From NCBI RefSeq assembly GCF_000240225.1, contig NZ_AGUD01000225.1, positions 1-32,234 of the forward strand: a DNA stretch of 32,234 bases. The letters run 5' to 3'. Each line of letters opens with the position of its first letter. Position 1 is the stretch's first letter. Under the pieces are notes generated by a model, which was not told the origin of the DNA, searched no databases, and worked only from the letters and a program-made list of their open reading frames with translations. Shown here one piece after another: positions 1 through 8,963 of the stretch. Origin of the DNA: Patulibacter medicamentivorans (lineage in GTDB: Bacteria; Actinomycetota; Thermoleophilia; Solirubrobacterales; Solirubrobacteraceae). The translations under genes and the position numbers were made by a program.

Positions 1-1402
1 CGTTCGGCGTCGCGGGCCGGCGGGCGGGCCGGGCCGGGCCGGGCGTGCCCCCGACCAGCGCGTGCAGGACCAGCCCGACGGTGAACGACGCGACGACGGC
101 CAGCGCGACGCCGGCCAGCAGCACCAGCGCGAACCCGCGCACGAGCGGCGTCGGCGAGACGAGCAGGACGAGGAACCCGGCCAGCGTCGCCCCCGCCGCG
201 ATCAGCACCGGGCGGCCGCCGTGGGCGACCGCGGCGCGGACCGCCCCCGCGCCCGTCAGGCCGTTGCGGCGCTCCTCCTCGACGCGCGCGTGCAGCTGCA
301 CGCCGTAGTCGACGGCCAGCCCCAGCAGCACCGGCAGCGTGGCGATCGTCCCGAGGTTGACCGACAGCCCCAGCAGGCCGATCGCGCCGAACGTCAGGGC
401 GAGCGTGCCGAGCGCGATCAGCAGCGGCTGCAGCCGTCGCCGCTCGGGGAAGGTCACCGCCAGCACCAGCGCCATCACCAGGACGCCGACGGCGAGCAGC
501 GCCAGCAGCGCCTGCTCCAGCTCGTGGGCGACCCCGTCGACCAGCGCCGGCGAGCCGCTGACGACGTAGCTGCCGCCGCGCGCCAGCTGGAAGTCGTCGA
601 TCTCGACCGCCTCGCGGACGAGCGCGACCGCGCGCCGGCGGCCGTCGTCGTCGAGGTCGGGGCGCAGCCGCAGCGAGATCAGCGCCGCGTCGGGGCCCGG
701 CAGGACGGCGGCGAAGCGCTGCTTCGGCGTCCCGGGCACCTTGGCGGTGGTGTCGAAGAGGATCCGGTTGACCAGCGCGGCGTTGTTGACGGACTGCTGC
801 TGGAGCGGGTTGATGCCGTACTGCTGGGCCAGCGCCAGCAGCTGCGACTGGAGCTCCGCCGCCGCCTGCTCGCCGGCCCGCTTGATCGCCGCGGCGCCGA
901 GCTTGCGCTTGCGCGCGGCCGCCTCGGCCTGCTGGCGGGCCGCCTGCTGCTGGGCCGGCAGCGTGCTGACCTGGTTCTGGATCTGCGCGTCGAGCTCGGT
1001 CATCGCCGAGTTGACGAACGTGCCCGGTCCGTAGACGACCTTGGCCGGCGCCAGCTCCCGCAGCTTCGCGCACGGGCCGTCGGCGCCGCCGGGGATGTTC
1101 TTGGCGCTGGCGGGGATCTTGCCGGCCAGGCAGCCCTCGAGCCCGAGCACGCGGCCGATGTCGTCGGTCAGCGTCAGGTCGGTGGCCTTCTCCTTGACCA
1201 GGACGACGATCGCCTCGTCGCCGAACAGCCGTGCCGACTCGCGATCGGCGCGGTAGGCGTCGGAGCCGGTCCCGACGACCGTCCGGACCGCGGCCGAGGT
1301 CCCCAGCTGCGTCAGGCCGACGATCGACAGCAGCAGCAGGACCGTCGCGATCCCGGCGACCCGACGCGGATGGCGCAGGGCCGCTTCGACGAGTCGCGCC
1401 AC
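1..1402 (-). CDS. MMPL/RND family transporter, 3' part cut by window edge
   Basis: About 467 residues are readable, running off the window at base 1. The N-terminus has a hydrophobic helix (VAGIATVLLLLSIVGL) followed by a large extracytoplasmic domain with a Gln/Ala-rich coiled segment. A block of membrane helices follows, containing the MMPL-type segment LLGLAVDYGVQLHARVEEE with its Asp-Tyr-Gly in a helix. This is the first half of an RND/MMPL (HpnN-like) proton-driven exporter, whose family is usually 700-1000 residues. The start chosen is GTG at 1402, with GAGG about 11 bases upstream. It lies 13 bases after the stop of the last MCE gene, so it should be the last or near-last gene of the mce operon. 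Its likely role is lipid or hydrophobe movement linked to the MCE system, but the substrate is unknown. The family call is firm; the exact start is less so. Confidence 0.88.
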   Translation of the reverse strand, partial: MARLVEAALRHPRRVAGIATVLLLLSIVGLTQLGTSAAVRTVVGTGSDAYRADRESARLFGDEAIVVLVKEKATDLTLTDDIGRVLGLEGCLAGKIPASAKNIPGGADGPCAKLRELAPAKVVYGPGTFVNSAMTELDAQIQNQVSTLPAQQQAARQQAEAAARKRKLGAAAIKRAGEQAAAELQSQLLALAQQYGINPLQQQSVNNAALVNRILFDTTAKVPGTPKQRFAAVLPGPDAALISLRLRPDLDDDGRRRAVALVREAVEIDDFQLARGGSYVVSGSPALVDGVAHELEQALLALLAVGVLVMALVLAVTFPERRRLQPLLIALGTLALTFGAIGLLGLSVNLGTIATLPVLLGLAVDYGVQLHARVEEERRNGLTGAGAVRAAVAHGGRPVLIAAGATLAGFLVLLVSPTPLVRGFALVLLAGVALAVVASFTVGLVLHALVGGTPGPARPARRPATPN

Positions 1403-1415
1403 GGTCCCGGGGGCC

Positions 1416-2891
1416 TCAGCGACCGCTGGCCGGCGGCGTCTGCGGGTCCCGCGCGACCTGCGGGAAGTCGCTGGTCCTGCCGTCGGGGTTCACGTACGGC
1501 CCCTGCTTGCGGCACGGCCCCGCGGCGCCGTCGAGCGTGTGGCCGAGCGCCGACAGCAGGTCGCCGATCAGGCCCGATCCGGTGACGACCCGTCCGCACT
1601 GGCGGTTCTCGAACACCGGAAGGCCCTTGGACAGCTGGCTGAAGGTGCCCGGCTTGGCGTAGGCGTTCGGCCGGTTGGTCGACAGCCGGCGCTTCCAGAC
1701 CGCGAGGTTCTCGAGGTTGATCGGGTTGACCACGCGCAGGTAGCCGTAGCGCTTGCCGTCGACGCCGGGCGCGCTGGCGTTGAGCGCCATCGCCGCGTTG
1801 GCGAAGAACGCGCGGCTCTCCTGCGGGTAGGCCCCGACGAGCTGCAGCGCCGGGTTGACCTCGCGCAGCAGCGGGTCGAGCTCGTCGATCGCCGGGCGCA
1901 GCGCGTCGGTCACGCGGGTCAGGGCGGGAAGCCCGTCGCGCGAGGCGTCGATCAGCGGGTTCAGGTCGCGGAAGAGCGCGCGCAGGTCGGGCGAGAGCCG
2001 CTGCAGGTCGCGGAGCGTCGGGCTCAGCTCGCGGGCGGCCGGACGCAGCTGCCGCACGAGCGGATCGGTCTTGCCCGCGAAGTCGCCGAGCCGGGTGACC
2101 GTCCGCCGCGCCTCGCGCTCGAAGGTCGGCAGCGCGACCATCGCCTGCCGCAGCGCGTCGCTGCGGCGGTCGGTGATCGCGAACAGGCGGTTTGCGTCGC
2201 CGATCAGGCCGGCCAGCTGCCCGCGCCGCGCGCTGAGCGCGCCGACGGTCTCGCCGCCGTTGCGCACCAGCCGCCGGACGTCGCCGGCCTGGGCGTCGAG
2301 GATCCGCAGCAGCGTGGCGCCGTCCTGCGAGAACGGCGAGAGCGTGCCGATCGCGGCCGAGAGGTCGCCGCCACGGCCGCGGAGCGCGGTCGCCGAGCGC
2401 TGCAGGTAGTCGCGGACCGCCTCGCGCGTCGGCCGGTCGAAGGTCCGCAGGACCTCGTCGAACTCGACGGTCTTGCTGACCTTCGCGTCGCCGATCCGGC
2501 CCTCGTCGGCCAGCTTCGGCCCGCGGCGGTCGCCCGGGGTCAGCTCGACGTAGGTCTCGCCCAGCAGCGTCTTGGCCCGCAGGATCGCGCGGGTGTCGGC
2601 CGGCAGCGGGGCGAACCGCGGCTTGATCTCGACGACCGCCTCGGCGCGGCCGGTGCGCTTGTCGGCCTCGACGGTCTTGACCTTGCCGACCGGCACGCCG
2701 GAGATCCGCACGTCGGCCTCGGTCGCCAGCTGGGCGCCCTCGGCGAACGAGACGTGGACGCGGTAGCCCTTGGGCTGCAGCGGCACCGGGCCGCCGAACG
2801 AGCTCCAGAGGAACAGCAGCAGCCCGAAGCAGGACAGCGCGAACGCCACCATCAGCAGGATCCGGCCGAAACCGGGAGAGCGCGTGCTCAT
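1416..2891 (-). CDS. MCE-family protein, sixth in the operon
   Basis: A 491-residue protein with one N-terminal membrane anchor (about residues 9-30, ILLMVAFALSCFGLLLFLW). A single MCE domain follows (about 40-125, with the ISGVPVGKVKTVE core), then a long alpha-helical region and a Pro-rich tail. It carries the block FDEVLRTFDRPTRE, which the sister proteins share in variant form. MCE proteins form hexameric rings and tubes that carry lipids through the cell envelope towards a YrbE/ATPase complex, with the anchor in the cytoplasmic membrane. The ATG start overlaps the stop of the preceding MCE gene as ATGA, which suggests translational coupling. The substrate cannot be read from the sequence. 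The internal helical region is rich in regularly spaced Leu, Asp and Arg, as expected for the tube-forming helices. Confidence 0.92.
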   Translation of the reverse strand: MSTRSPGFGRILLMVAFALSCFGLLLFLWSSFGGPVPLQPKGYRVHVSFAEGAQLATEADVRISGVPVGKVKTVEADKRTGRAEAVVEIKPRFAPLPADTRAILRAKTLLGETYVELTPGDRRGPKLADEGRIGDAKVSKTVEFDEVLRTFDRPTREAVRDYLQRSATALRGRGGDLSAAIGTLSPFSQDGATLLRILDAQAGDVRRLVRNGGETVGALSARRGQLAGLIGDANRLFAITDRRSDALRQAMVALPTFEREARRTVTRLGDFAGKTDPLVRQLRPAARELSPTLRDLQRLSPDLRALFRDLNPLIDASRDGLPALTRVTDALRPAIDELDPLLREVNPALQLVGAYPQESRAFFANAAMALNASAPGVDGKRYGYLRVVNPINLENLAVWKRRLSTNRPNAYAKPGTFSQLSKGLPVFENRQCGRVVTGSGLIGDLLSALGHTLDGAAGPCRKQGPYVNPDGRTSDFPQVARDPQTPPASGR

Positions 2892-4384
2892 CGCTGGCCT
2901 CCCGTCGCGCCGGCCGCCGCGGCGGCGGTCGCGGCGGCGGTCGCCCGATCGGCGGCGCCGCCGGTCGTGGACGCCTTCGGCCGCGCGGCGGTCCGGCCCT
3001 TGGCCGAGGCGCCGGAGGACCGCGGGCCGCTGGTCGAGCCGTCGACGTCGCCGTCGGGACCGCCCGGGCCGATCGGGCAGAGCCCGGAGCCCGAGAGGCT
3101 GCTGAAGACCCCGGTCAGCAGCGCGGCGACCGGGTTGACGTCGGCGACGTCGCCGAACGACCCGAGCGTCGAGCAGGTGATCAGCAGGTTGCCGCGGCGG
3201 ATCGGGCCGTGGGCGTCCTGGGTGTTGAAGATCCAGGGGGCCAGCTGCGTCAGCCACTGCGCCCAGAACAGGTAGCCCTGCTCCTCGCCCGGCGGGTCGT
3301 AGGCGAGCATGTTGGCGGCCTTGTTCAGCTCCTTCAGCGTCGCCGTCGCGTCGGGCGCGATCGCGGCGGTGTCGCGGGCCGCGGCGCGCAGCTTGCGGAC
3401 CGTCGGCAGCGTCTCGCGGGTGAACGGCAGCAGCTGCTTGCGCAGGACCGGCTCGGTCTCGCGCAGGAACGGGCGGGTCGCGGCCAGGGCCGGCTTCAGC
3501 TGCCTGGCGACCGGCTCGAGCGCCGCGGTCGCCGGCTTCAGCTCGTCGGCCAGCGACTCGCTGTGGCCGAGCGCCGCCTGGGTCGTGCGCAAGGTCGGCG
3601 GCAGGTCGCGCAGCGCCTGGCGCAGCTCGCGGTCACGGCCGGCGATCGTGTTGAAGACCGCGTCGGTGGTGTCGACCGCGCGGACGAGGTCGCCGCGGCG
3701 GTCGGCCAGCTCCTCGGTGATCAGGCGGATGCTGTGGACGGCGCGGGCGGTGTTGCGGCGGCGGTCCTCCAGCGCCTCGCCGATCCGGCGCAGGTTCGCC
3801 GTCACCGGCTGGATCTGCCGCAGTCCGGCCGAGAGCCGCTTGGCGTTGCCGCCGAGCCCCTGCCCGCCGCCCTGCAGCAGCAGCTGGAGCGCGCCGCGGG
3901 TGTCGGTGTCCAGCGAGGCGAGGATCTCGTCGACGTTGACGTTCGGCGTCGTCCGCGAGACCGGGATCGTGTACCCGGCCCGCACCTTCGGCGCCGACGG
4001 CGTGCCGGGATCCAGCTCGAGGACCATGTCGTTGAGGCCGGTCTTCGGCCGCAGCAGCGCCGTCGCGTCGCTGCGCATCATGTCGGCGTACTTGCGCCGC
4101 AGCCGCAGGTCGACGACCGCGCGGCCGTCGTGCAGCTCGACGCCGGTGATGTCGCCGACGTCGATCCCGGCGATCGTCACGGTCTGACCCTGGCCGGGAG
4201 TGACCGACTGCGAGGTCTGGAACTCGGCCTTGAAGCTGACGAGGTCCTTGCCGACGCCGGGCACCCACGACGGGAACGCCACGCGCTGGTGGTCGAGCAT
4301 GTAGACGGTGACGGCGAGGGCCATCACCGCGAGGACCGCCAGCACGGCGACCCAGCGACCGTAGGCCCGCAGGACGCGCTTCAT
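2888..4384 (-). CDS. MCE-family protein, fifth in the operon
   Basis: A 498-residue protein beginning MKRVLRAYGRWVAVLAVLAV. One anchor helix (about residues 11-29) is followed by the MCE domain (about 45-130, with VTIAGIDVGDITGVELHDGR) and a long helical region. The C-terminal tail is low-complexity Ala/Ser/Thr/Gly (about the last 60 residues) and probably disordered. It shares the NVDEILASLDTDTRG block with its sisters, the counterpart of FDEVLRTFDRPTRE in the next protein. It should be one subunit of the six-protein envelope tube. It overlaps both neighbours by 4 bases (ATGA), so it is surely co-translated with them. The start is fixed by the ATGA overlap. There is no lipobox; the N-terminus is an uncleaved anchor. 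Confidence 0.92.
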   Translation of the reverse strand: MKRVLRAYGRWVAVLAVLAVMALAVTVYMLDHQRVAFPSWVPGVGKDLVSFKAEFQTSQSVTPGQGQTVTIAGIDVGDITGVELHDGRAVVDLRLRRKYADMMRSDATALLRPKTGLNDMVLELDPGTPSAPKVRAGYTIPVSRTTPNVNVDEILASLDTDTRGALQLLLQGGGQGLGGNAKRLSAGLRQIQPVTANLRRIGEALEDRRRNTARAVHSIRLITEELADRRGDLVRAVDTTDAVFNTIAGRDRELRQALRDLPPTLRTTQAALGHSESLADELKPATAALEPVARQLKPALAATRPFLRETEPVLRKQLLPFTRETLPTVRKLRAAARDTAAIAPDATATLKELNKAANMLAYDPPGEEQGYLFWAQWLTQLAPWIFNTQDAHGPIRRGNLLITCSTLGSFGDVADVNPVAALLTGVFSSLSGSGLCPIGPGGPDGDVDGSTSGPRSSGASAKGRTAARPKASTTGGAADRATAAATAAAAAGATGGQR

Positions 4385-5985
4385 CGCTGACCGTCCTTCG
4401 CGTCGTCGCTGCCGCGGAACGGGTTCAGCCGCTGGACCAGCTCGCTCGCCAGGCGGTCGCTGCCGCCGACGATCCCCGGGGTCGCGGTGTCGACGCCGGT
4501 GGTCGCGCGGTCACGGGCGGCGGCGCCACGGGCCTGGCCGACCACGGTCGCCGCGTCGCCGGGAGCGGACTTCGCCTTGTTCGGATCCGGCACCGGCTGG
4601 GTGTCGCACGGCACGTTGTCGCGGTACGGCGGGCGCTTCGCCGGGCGCACCGGGCGGACGCCGATCGGCGCGCGCGAGGCGCTGCCCAGCATCGTGCCGA
4701 GGTTGCCGACGTTGCCGAAGTCGAGCGTGTTCGGGCCGAGGCCGGTCTGGACCCGGGCGTAGGGGCCGTTGCCGTCACCGTTCTGCCCCTCGCCGGCGAG
4801 ACCGACCATGCCGTACCAGAAGCCCTTGTAGCTCTCGCGCCCGGTGGTGAAGCGCCCGTCCTCGATCTTGGCGTTGCCGGCCGGGATCACCGTCTGGTAC
4901 GTGCACTTGGCGGCCGCGTCGAGCTGCGGGAAGAGCGTCAGGCCCTCGTCGACGAAGCGCGCCAGGTCGGGCACGGCGGGACGGACCGTCGCGACCCAGC
5001 CGCGCAGCGCGGTGCGGGCGTTGAGCGCGCGGGCGCTGCGCACCCACGGCAGCGCGGCGTCGATCGTCGGCCCGGTCTCGCGGACGCCGGGCAGCAGCTC
5101 GCGGGCCAGCCGGCGGGTCCCGGGGAAGGCGGCGTTGAGGCTGTCGAAGGCGGCGTTGGAGCGGCGCAGCGTCGGCGCCAGCTCGCGGATCGTCGCCCGC
5201 AGCGTGCCCTGGTCGGCGGTCAGCGCGGCGGTCGTCCGGTCGAGCCCGCGGATCGCCCCGGTCAGCTGACGCGTGTGCGGCGCGAGGCCCGAGGTGACCG
5301 ACGCGGTCGCGGCGATCAGGCGCGAGAGGTCGTGGCGCTCGGTGCCCTGCAGCGCGTCGGCGTTGATCGCCGAGGTCCGCAGCGCGGCGGGCGCGTCGAG
5401 CAGCGTGCGGTTCAGCGCCGCGGCGGCGGTGCCGTCGCCGTAGTCCTGGCCGAGCGCGTCGCCGAGCCCGTTGACCGTCCGCTGGAGGTCGCGCCGGACG
5501 TCGGACGGCAGCGTGCTGAGGACCTGGTCCCACTGGACGGCCGACGCGGTCCGCGTGACCGGCAGGGTCGCGTTCTCGCCGAGCTTCGCCGCTCCCGGCG
5601 TCCCGGGCTGGACGTCGACGAAGAAGTTGCCCTCGAGGAAGATCCGGGGACGGACCTTCAGCGTCGCGTCGCGGCGCAGCGCCGGCGCGTCCTTGCGGAG
5701 GTCCATCTTCAGCAGCGACGTGCGACCGTCGCCGTAGGCCTCGACCGCCTTGACGGTGCCGACGGCGATCCCGGCGATCCGCACCGGCGATCCGGCCTTG
5801 ATCGACTGCGCGTCCTCGACGACGGCGTTGAGCCGGAAGCCGTGCGAGCCCGGGACGTGGCCCTTGCTGAAGCCGAGGTAGAGCCCGACGACGGCGAGCA
5901 CGACCACCAGCACTCCGGCGGTCACCGGGTTCATCCCCTTCGCGCGGGCGCTCTTCGGGCGGCGGTTGCGACGCAGCAGCGGCAT
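4381..5985 (-). CDS. MCE-family protein, fourth in the operon
   Basis: A 534-residue protein. A basic cytoplasmic N-terminus (MPLLRRNRRPKSARAKG) precedes one anchor helix (VTAGVLVVVLAVVGLYLGF). The MCE domain follows (about 45-130, with VRIAGIAVGTVKAVE), then a long helical region. A C-terminal globular part contains GPYARVQTG, which resembles the GHYARIQP segment of the first MCE protein. The tail is polar and may be disordered. The ATG directly abuts the TAG stop of the preceding gene (TAGATG), and the 3' end overlaps the next MCE gene by 4 bases. Its role is as a structural and lipid-conducting subunit of the MCE assembly; the substrate is unknown. Confidence 0.92.
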   Translation of the reverse strand: MPLLRRNRRPKSARAKGMNPVTAGVLVVVLAVVGLYLGFSKGHVPGSHGFRLNAVVEDAQSIKAGSPVRIAGIAVGTVKAVEAYGDGRTSLLKMDLRKDAPALRRDATLKVRPRIFLEGNFFVDVQPGTPGAAKLGENATLPVTRTASAVQWDQVLSTLPSDVRRDLQRTVNGLGDALGQDYGDGTAAAALNRTLLDAPAALRTSAINADALQGTERHDLSRLIAATASVTSGLAPHTRQLTGAIRGLDRTTAALTADQGTLRATIRELAPTLRRSNAAFDSLNAAFPGTRRLARELLPGVRETGPTIDAALPWVRSARALNARTALRGWVATVRPAVPDLARFVDEGLTLFPQLDAAAKCTYQTVIPAGNAKIEDGRFTTGRESYKGFWYGMVGLAGEGQNGDGNGPYARVQTGLGPNTLDFGNVGNLGTMLGSASRAPIGVRPVRPAKRPPYRDNVPCDTQPVPDPNKAKSAPGDAATVVGQARGAAARDRATTGVDTATPGIVGGSDRLASELVQRLNPFRGSDDAKDGQR

Positions 5986-7362
5986 CTACTTCTCCAGCCC
6001 CTGGCTGCGGTCGGTGCGGGTGCCCTGGTTGCCCGGGACGTTGCCCAGCAGCTGGTTGCCGACGAAGCCCTCGTTGCCGGACTCGCACTCGTTGGGGGCG
6101 CCGGGCTGGCCGGTGTTCGGGTAGGCGTTGTAGTGCAGGTGGCCGGCCGGGGTCGCGCTCGGCAGCATCTGGTCGGGCGCCAGCATCAGCAGCGCGCGCT
6201 CCCAGGTGCCGTAGCGGTTGCCCTCGGACAGGTGGTTGGCCAGGTTCTTCGCGAACAGGGTCACGTAGTTGCAGGTGACCTGGGTCGGCGTCAGCTGCGT
6301 CAGGATCGGCTGCAGCAGCTTGCTGGTGCGGATCGACTGCTGCAGGCCGAGCGGCACGAGCGGGTCGTCGGAGAGCCGCTCGATCGAGCGCAGGCCGTCG
6401 CGCAGGCGGCGGTCGAGGGCCGGGACGCGGCGAACGGTGCGGGTGCCGACCTGCAGCGCCGCGGCGACGTCGGGCGCCGCGGCGCGCAGCGCGCGCAGAC
6501 CGGGCCGCAGCTCGCTCAGCAGCAGCCGCGAGCGGTTCAGGAAGGGCCGGGTGGTCGGCAGCTCGCGGGCGACGGCGTCCTGCAGCGGCACGCCCTCGCT
6601 GATGGCGTCCTGGACGTAGGGCCGGGCGACGGTCGCGAGCGCGCCGAGGGTCGCGTCGAGGTGCCCGATCAGCGACGCCTGGGTCTCGGCCACCGGGGCG
6701 ACCTCGCCCGCGGTCCGGGCGAAGGCCTGGATCGTCGACACCAGCTGGGTCCGCGGATCGGCGAGGTTGCCCATCACCGGCACCAGCCGCTGGAGCAGCG
6801 GGGAGAGCGCGTCGACCGCCGCGCCGAGATCCTCGCCGCGACCGGCGAAGGCGTTGCCGAACTCGCGGTTGTTCTCCTGGAACGTCCGCCGGGTGCGCTC
6901 GTCGAAGACCTGCGTGACCTGGTCGACGTCGACCGGCTCGGGGGTCGCCTGGCGGAGCGGGATCGTCGCGCCCGCCTCGAGGGTCCGGCGCGAATGGCCG
7001 CGGGTCAGCTCGATGTACTTCAGGCCGAGCGCCGAGCGCGGTCGCACCAGCACGGTCGTGTCGGCCGGCAGCGGCTTGGCGACCTGGTCGAGGTGCAGGC
7101 TGGCGACGGCCACGATCGACCCGTCGCGCCGCATCTTCGGGACCACGTCGGAGACCTGGCCGATCCGCGCGCCGCCCAGGCGGACGTCGTTGCCGGGGAC
7201 CACGTTCTGGGCGTTGCGCAGCTCGACGTCGATGTCGTAGGTCCGCACGAACGGCAGGCCGGAGTTCGCGTTGTAGGCGAGCAGGACCGCGATGATCAGG
7301 ATCAGGGTCGTGGCCGCGCCGATCAGCGTCGGGTTGGCCGCCAGCGAGGAGCGCCTGCGCAT
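5986..7362 (-). CDS. MCE-family protein, third in the operon
   Basis: A 458-residue protein starting MRRRSSLAANPTLIGAATTL, with one anchor helix (about residues 12-32). The MCE domain (about 40-125) contains VRLGGARIGQVSDVVPKM. The shared block VDVDQVTQVFDERTRRTF follows, then long helices. The C-terminal region has Cys residues (TCNYVTLF, NECESG) that could form a disulfide outside the membrane. The ATG overlaps the TGA of the preceding gene by one base (TGATG), which fixes the start. A much longer reading in this frame extends upstream through the preceding gene, but it is an out-of-frame shadow of that gene and was not used. Confidence 0.92.
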   Translation of the reverse strand: MRRRSSLAANPTLIGAATTLILIIAVLLAYNANSGLPFVRTYDIDVELRNAQNVVPGNDVRLGGARIGQVSDVVPKMRRDGSIVAVASLHLDQVAKPLPADTTVLVRPRSALGLKYIELTRGHSRRTLEAGATIPLRQATPEPVDVDQVTQVFDERTRRTFQENNREFGNAFAGRGEDLGAAVDALSPLLQRLVPVMGNLADPRTQLVSTIQAFARTAGEVAPVAETQASLIGHLDATLGALATVARPYVQDAISEGVPLQDAVARELPTTRPFLNRSRLLLSELRPGLRALRAAAPDVAAALQVGTRTVRRVPALDRRLRDGLRSIERLSDDPLVPLGLQQSIRTSKLLQPILTQLTPTQVTCNYVTLFAKNLANHLSEGNRYGTWERALLMLAPDQMLPSATPAGHLHYNAYPNTGQPGAPNECESGNEGFVGNQLLGNVPGNQGTRTDRSQGLEK

Positions 7363-8963
7363 CAGCCGTCCCCCATCAGGTAGTCGAGCAGCCCGTTGGA
7401 GGTGCTGGAGCCGCGGGAGGCGCTGCCGGCGGAGCTCGACCGGCTGCCGCGATCGCCCGGAAGCACGCCGTCGGGGACCGTGATCGGTGCCTCGCCCTTG
7501 CTGGTGGCCGGGCCGCCGGCCGCGGTCTTGCGCTCGCCGGCCCGCTGCAGCGCGCGCATCGCCCGGATCCGCTTCAGCAGCGGGGCGTAGGCGGCCTGGC
7601 CCTTGACGCTGTCGAGGACCTTCTGGGGATCCTCGCCGGCCAGCACGCGCCGAGTCAGCGCCAGCTCGGTGCTCTCGCCGGCACGGCGCGGGCCGCTGGC
7701 GGAGCGGGTCGAGGCCGAGATCCCGTCGAGCGCGGCCGAGCAGCCCTTGGTCGGCTCGGTCGCGTAGGTCGCGCACTGGTTGAGGATCACGTTGATCCGC
7801 AGGTAGTGGCCGACGTCGTCGTAGGCGTTGACCGCGAGCGTCTGGAAGAAGATGTAGTCGAGGACGCGCTTGAAGCCGCCGGACCTGTCGAGCGACTCGG
7901 TCAGCGCCTTGGCGTCGCGGACCACCGGCTTGGTCTCGTTGGCCAGCGTGTCGAGCTGCTCGACGACCGGGTCGGCCTTCTTCAGCGCGACGCGGCCGAT
8001 GTCGGCCGTCCGCCCGAGGTCCTTGACCGGCCCGATCGCGGCGCGGCTGAACGGCTGCAGCGCCTGCAGCACCTGCAGCCCGGCGGGCGCCGACAGCCGC
8101 AGGTCGCGGACCGCGGGCGTGCCCTCCTGGGCCAGTCGCGAGAGCGTGGCCATCGTCGGCCGCAGCTCGCGCAGCGTGCGCGGCAGCTTGGCCAGGTCCT
8201 GGTCGAGCGCGGTCCGCCGCTCGGCGACGGCGCCCTGGACGTCGGCCGCCCGGCTCAGCAGGCTGCCGAGCTTGGCGCGGTCGCGGGCGACCGGGGCAAG
8301 CGCCGTGTCGCTGTCGCGCACCAGCGCGCGCAGCTGCTGGTTCTGGTCGCCGAGCAGGGCCAGGACCTTGTCGGTCTCGCGCAGGCCGGGGAGCGCGGCG
8401 CGGATCGTCCGGCGCAGCGCCGGACCGCGGGCCGCCAGGCCGACCCCGAGCTCGTTGAGGATGATCGTCATCCGCTGCCGCTCGGGCAGCCGCATCATGT
8501 CGACGACCAGGTCCAGGTCGACCGGCTTGCTCGTCCGCTCGACCGGCAGCACGTGCTGCCGCTCGCCGTCGAAGGTCGCCGTCCGCAGCGCCGGCGGCGG
8601 CGTGGTGCCGGCCGCTCGCGGCTGGGTCGGCAGGCACTCGACGAACCGCTCGCCGATGATCGACTGCGGCCGGATCGAGCACTCGGCGTCGGCCCGGAAG
8701 TCGCGGAACCCGGGATCGTCGATCCGCAGCACCAGCACGGCGCGCCGGTCGCGGTCGACGTCGACCGCGTCGACGGTGCCGACCCGCGCCCCGGCGATCC
8801 GGACCTCCTCGCCCGGGATCACCGCGAAGGCGTTGTCGAAGATCGCCCGCACCCGGTAGGCGTCGCCGCCCCCGGAGCCGGAGCCGCACGCGCTCAGCCC
8901 GACCGTGGTCGCGGCCGCGGCCAGGAGCGCCATCCCCGTCGTCGTCCACCGGCGGCGGCTCAT
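7362..8963 (-). CDS. MCE-family lipoprotein, second in the operon
   Basis: A 533-residue protein and the only one of the six MCE proteins with a lipoprotein signal. A basic start (MSRRRW) and a hydrophobic stretch lead to lipobox LSAC, with the acylated Cys at residue 26, followed by a Gly/Ser spacer. The MCE domain follows (about 35-125, with VRIAGARVGTVDAVDVDRDR), then a long helical part. Two Cys occur in the C-terminal domain (NQCATY, KGCSAA), and the tail is Ser/Gly-rich. In mycobacterial mce operons the lipoprotein is usually the fifth MCE protein (MceE); here it is the second. The lipid anchor should hold this subunit on the outer face of the cytoplasmic membrane. The start is set by the 4-base ATGA overlap with the first MCE gene. 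Confidence 0.93.
   Translation of the reverse strand: MSRRRWTTTGMALLAAAATTVGLSACGSGSGGGDAYRVRAIFDNAFAVIPGEEVRIAGARVGTVDAVDVDRDRRAVLVLRIDDPGFRDFRADAECSIRPQSIIGERFVECLPTQPRAAGTTPPPALRTATFDGERQHVLPVERTSKPVDLDLVVDMMRLPERQRMTIILNELGVGLAARGPALRRTIRAALPGLRETDKVLALLGDQNQQLRALVRDSDTALAPVARDRAKLGSLLSRAADVQGAVAERRTALDQDLAKLPRTLRELRPTMATLSRLAQEGTPAVRDLRLSAPAGLQVLQALQPFSRAAIGPVKDLGRTADIGRVALKKADPVVEQLDTLANETKPVVRDAKALTESLDRSGGFKRVLDYIFFQTLAVNAYDDVGHYLRINVILNQCATYATEPTKGCSAALDGISASTRSASGPRRAGESTELALTRRVLAGEDPQKVLDSVKGQAAYAPLLKRIRAMRALQRAGERKTAAGGPATSKGEAPITVPDGVLPGDRGSRSSSAGSASRGSSTSNGLLDYLMGDG

Noticed and set aside
62..1585. A 507-residue plus-strand frame rich in Gln, Arg and Asp
   Set aside because: It is a shadow of the MMPL gene. 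The minus-strand frame has clear membrane helices and family motifs.
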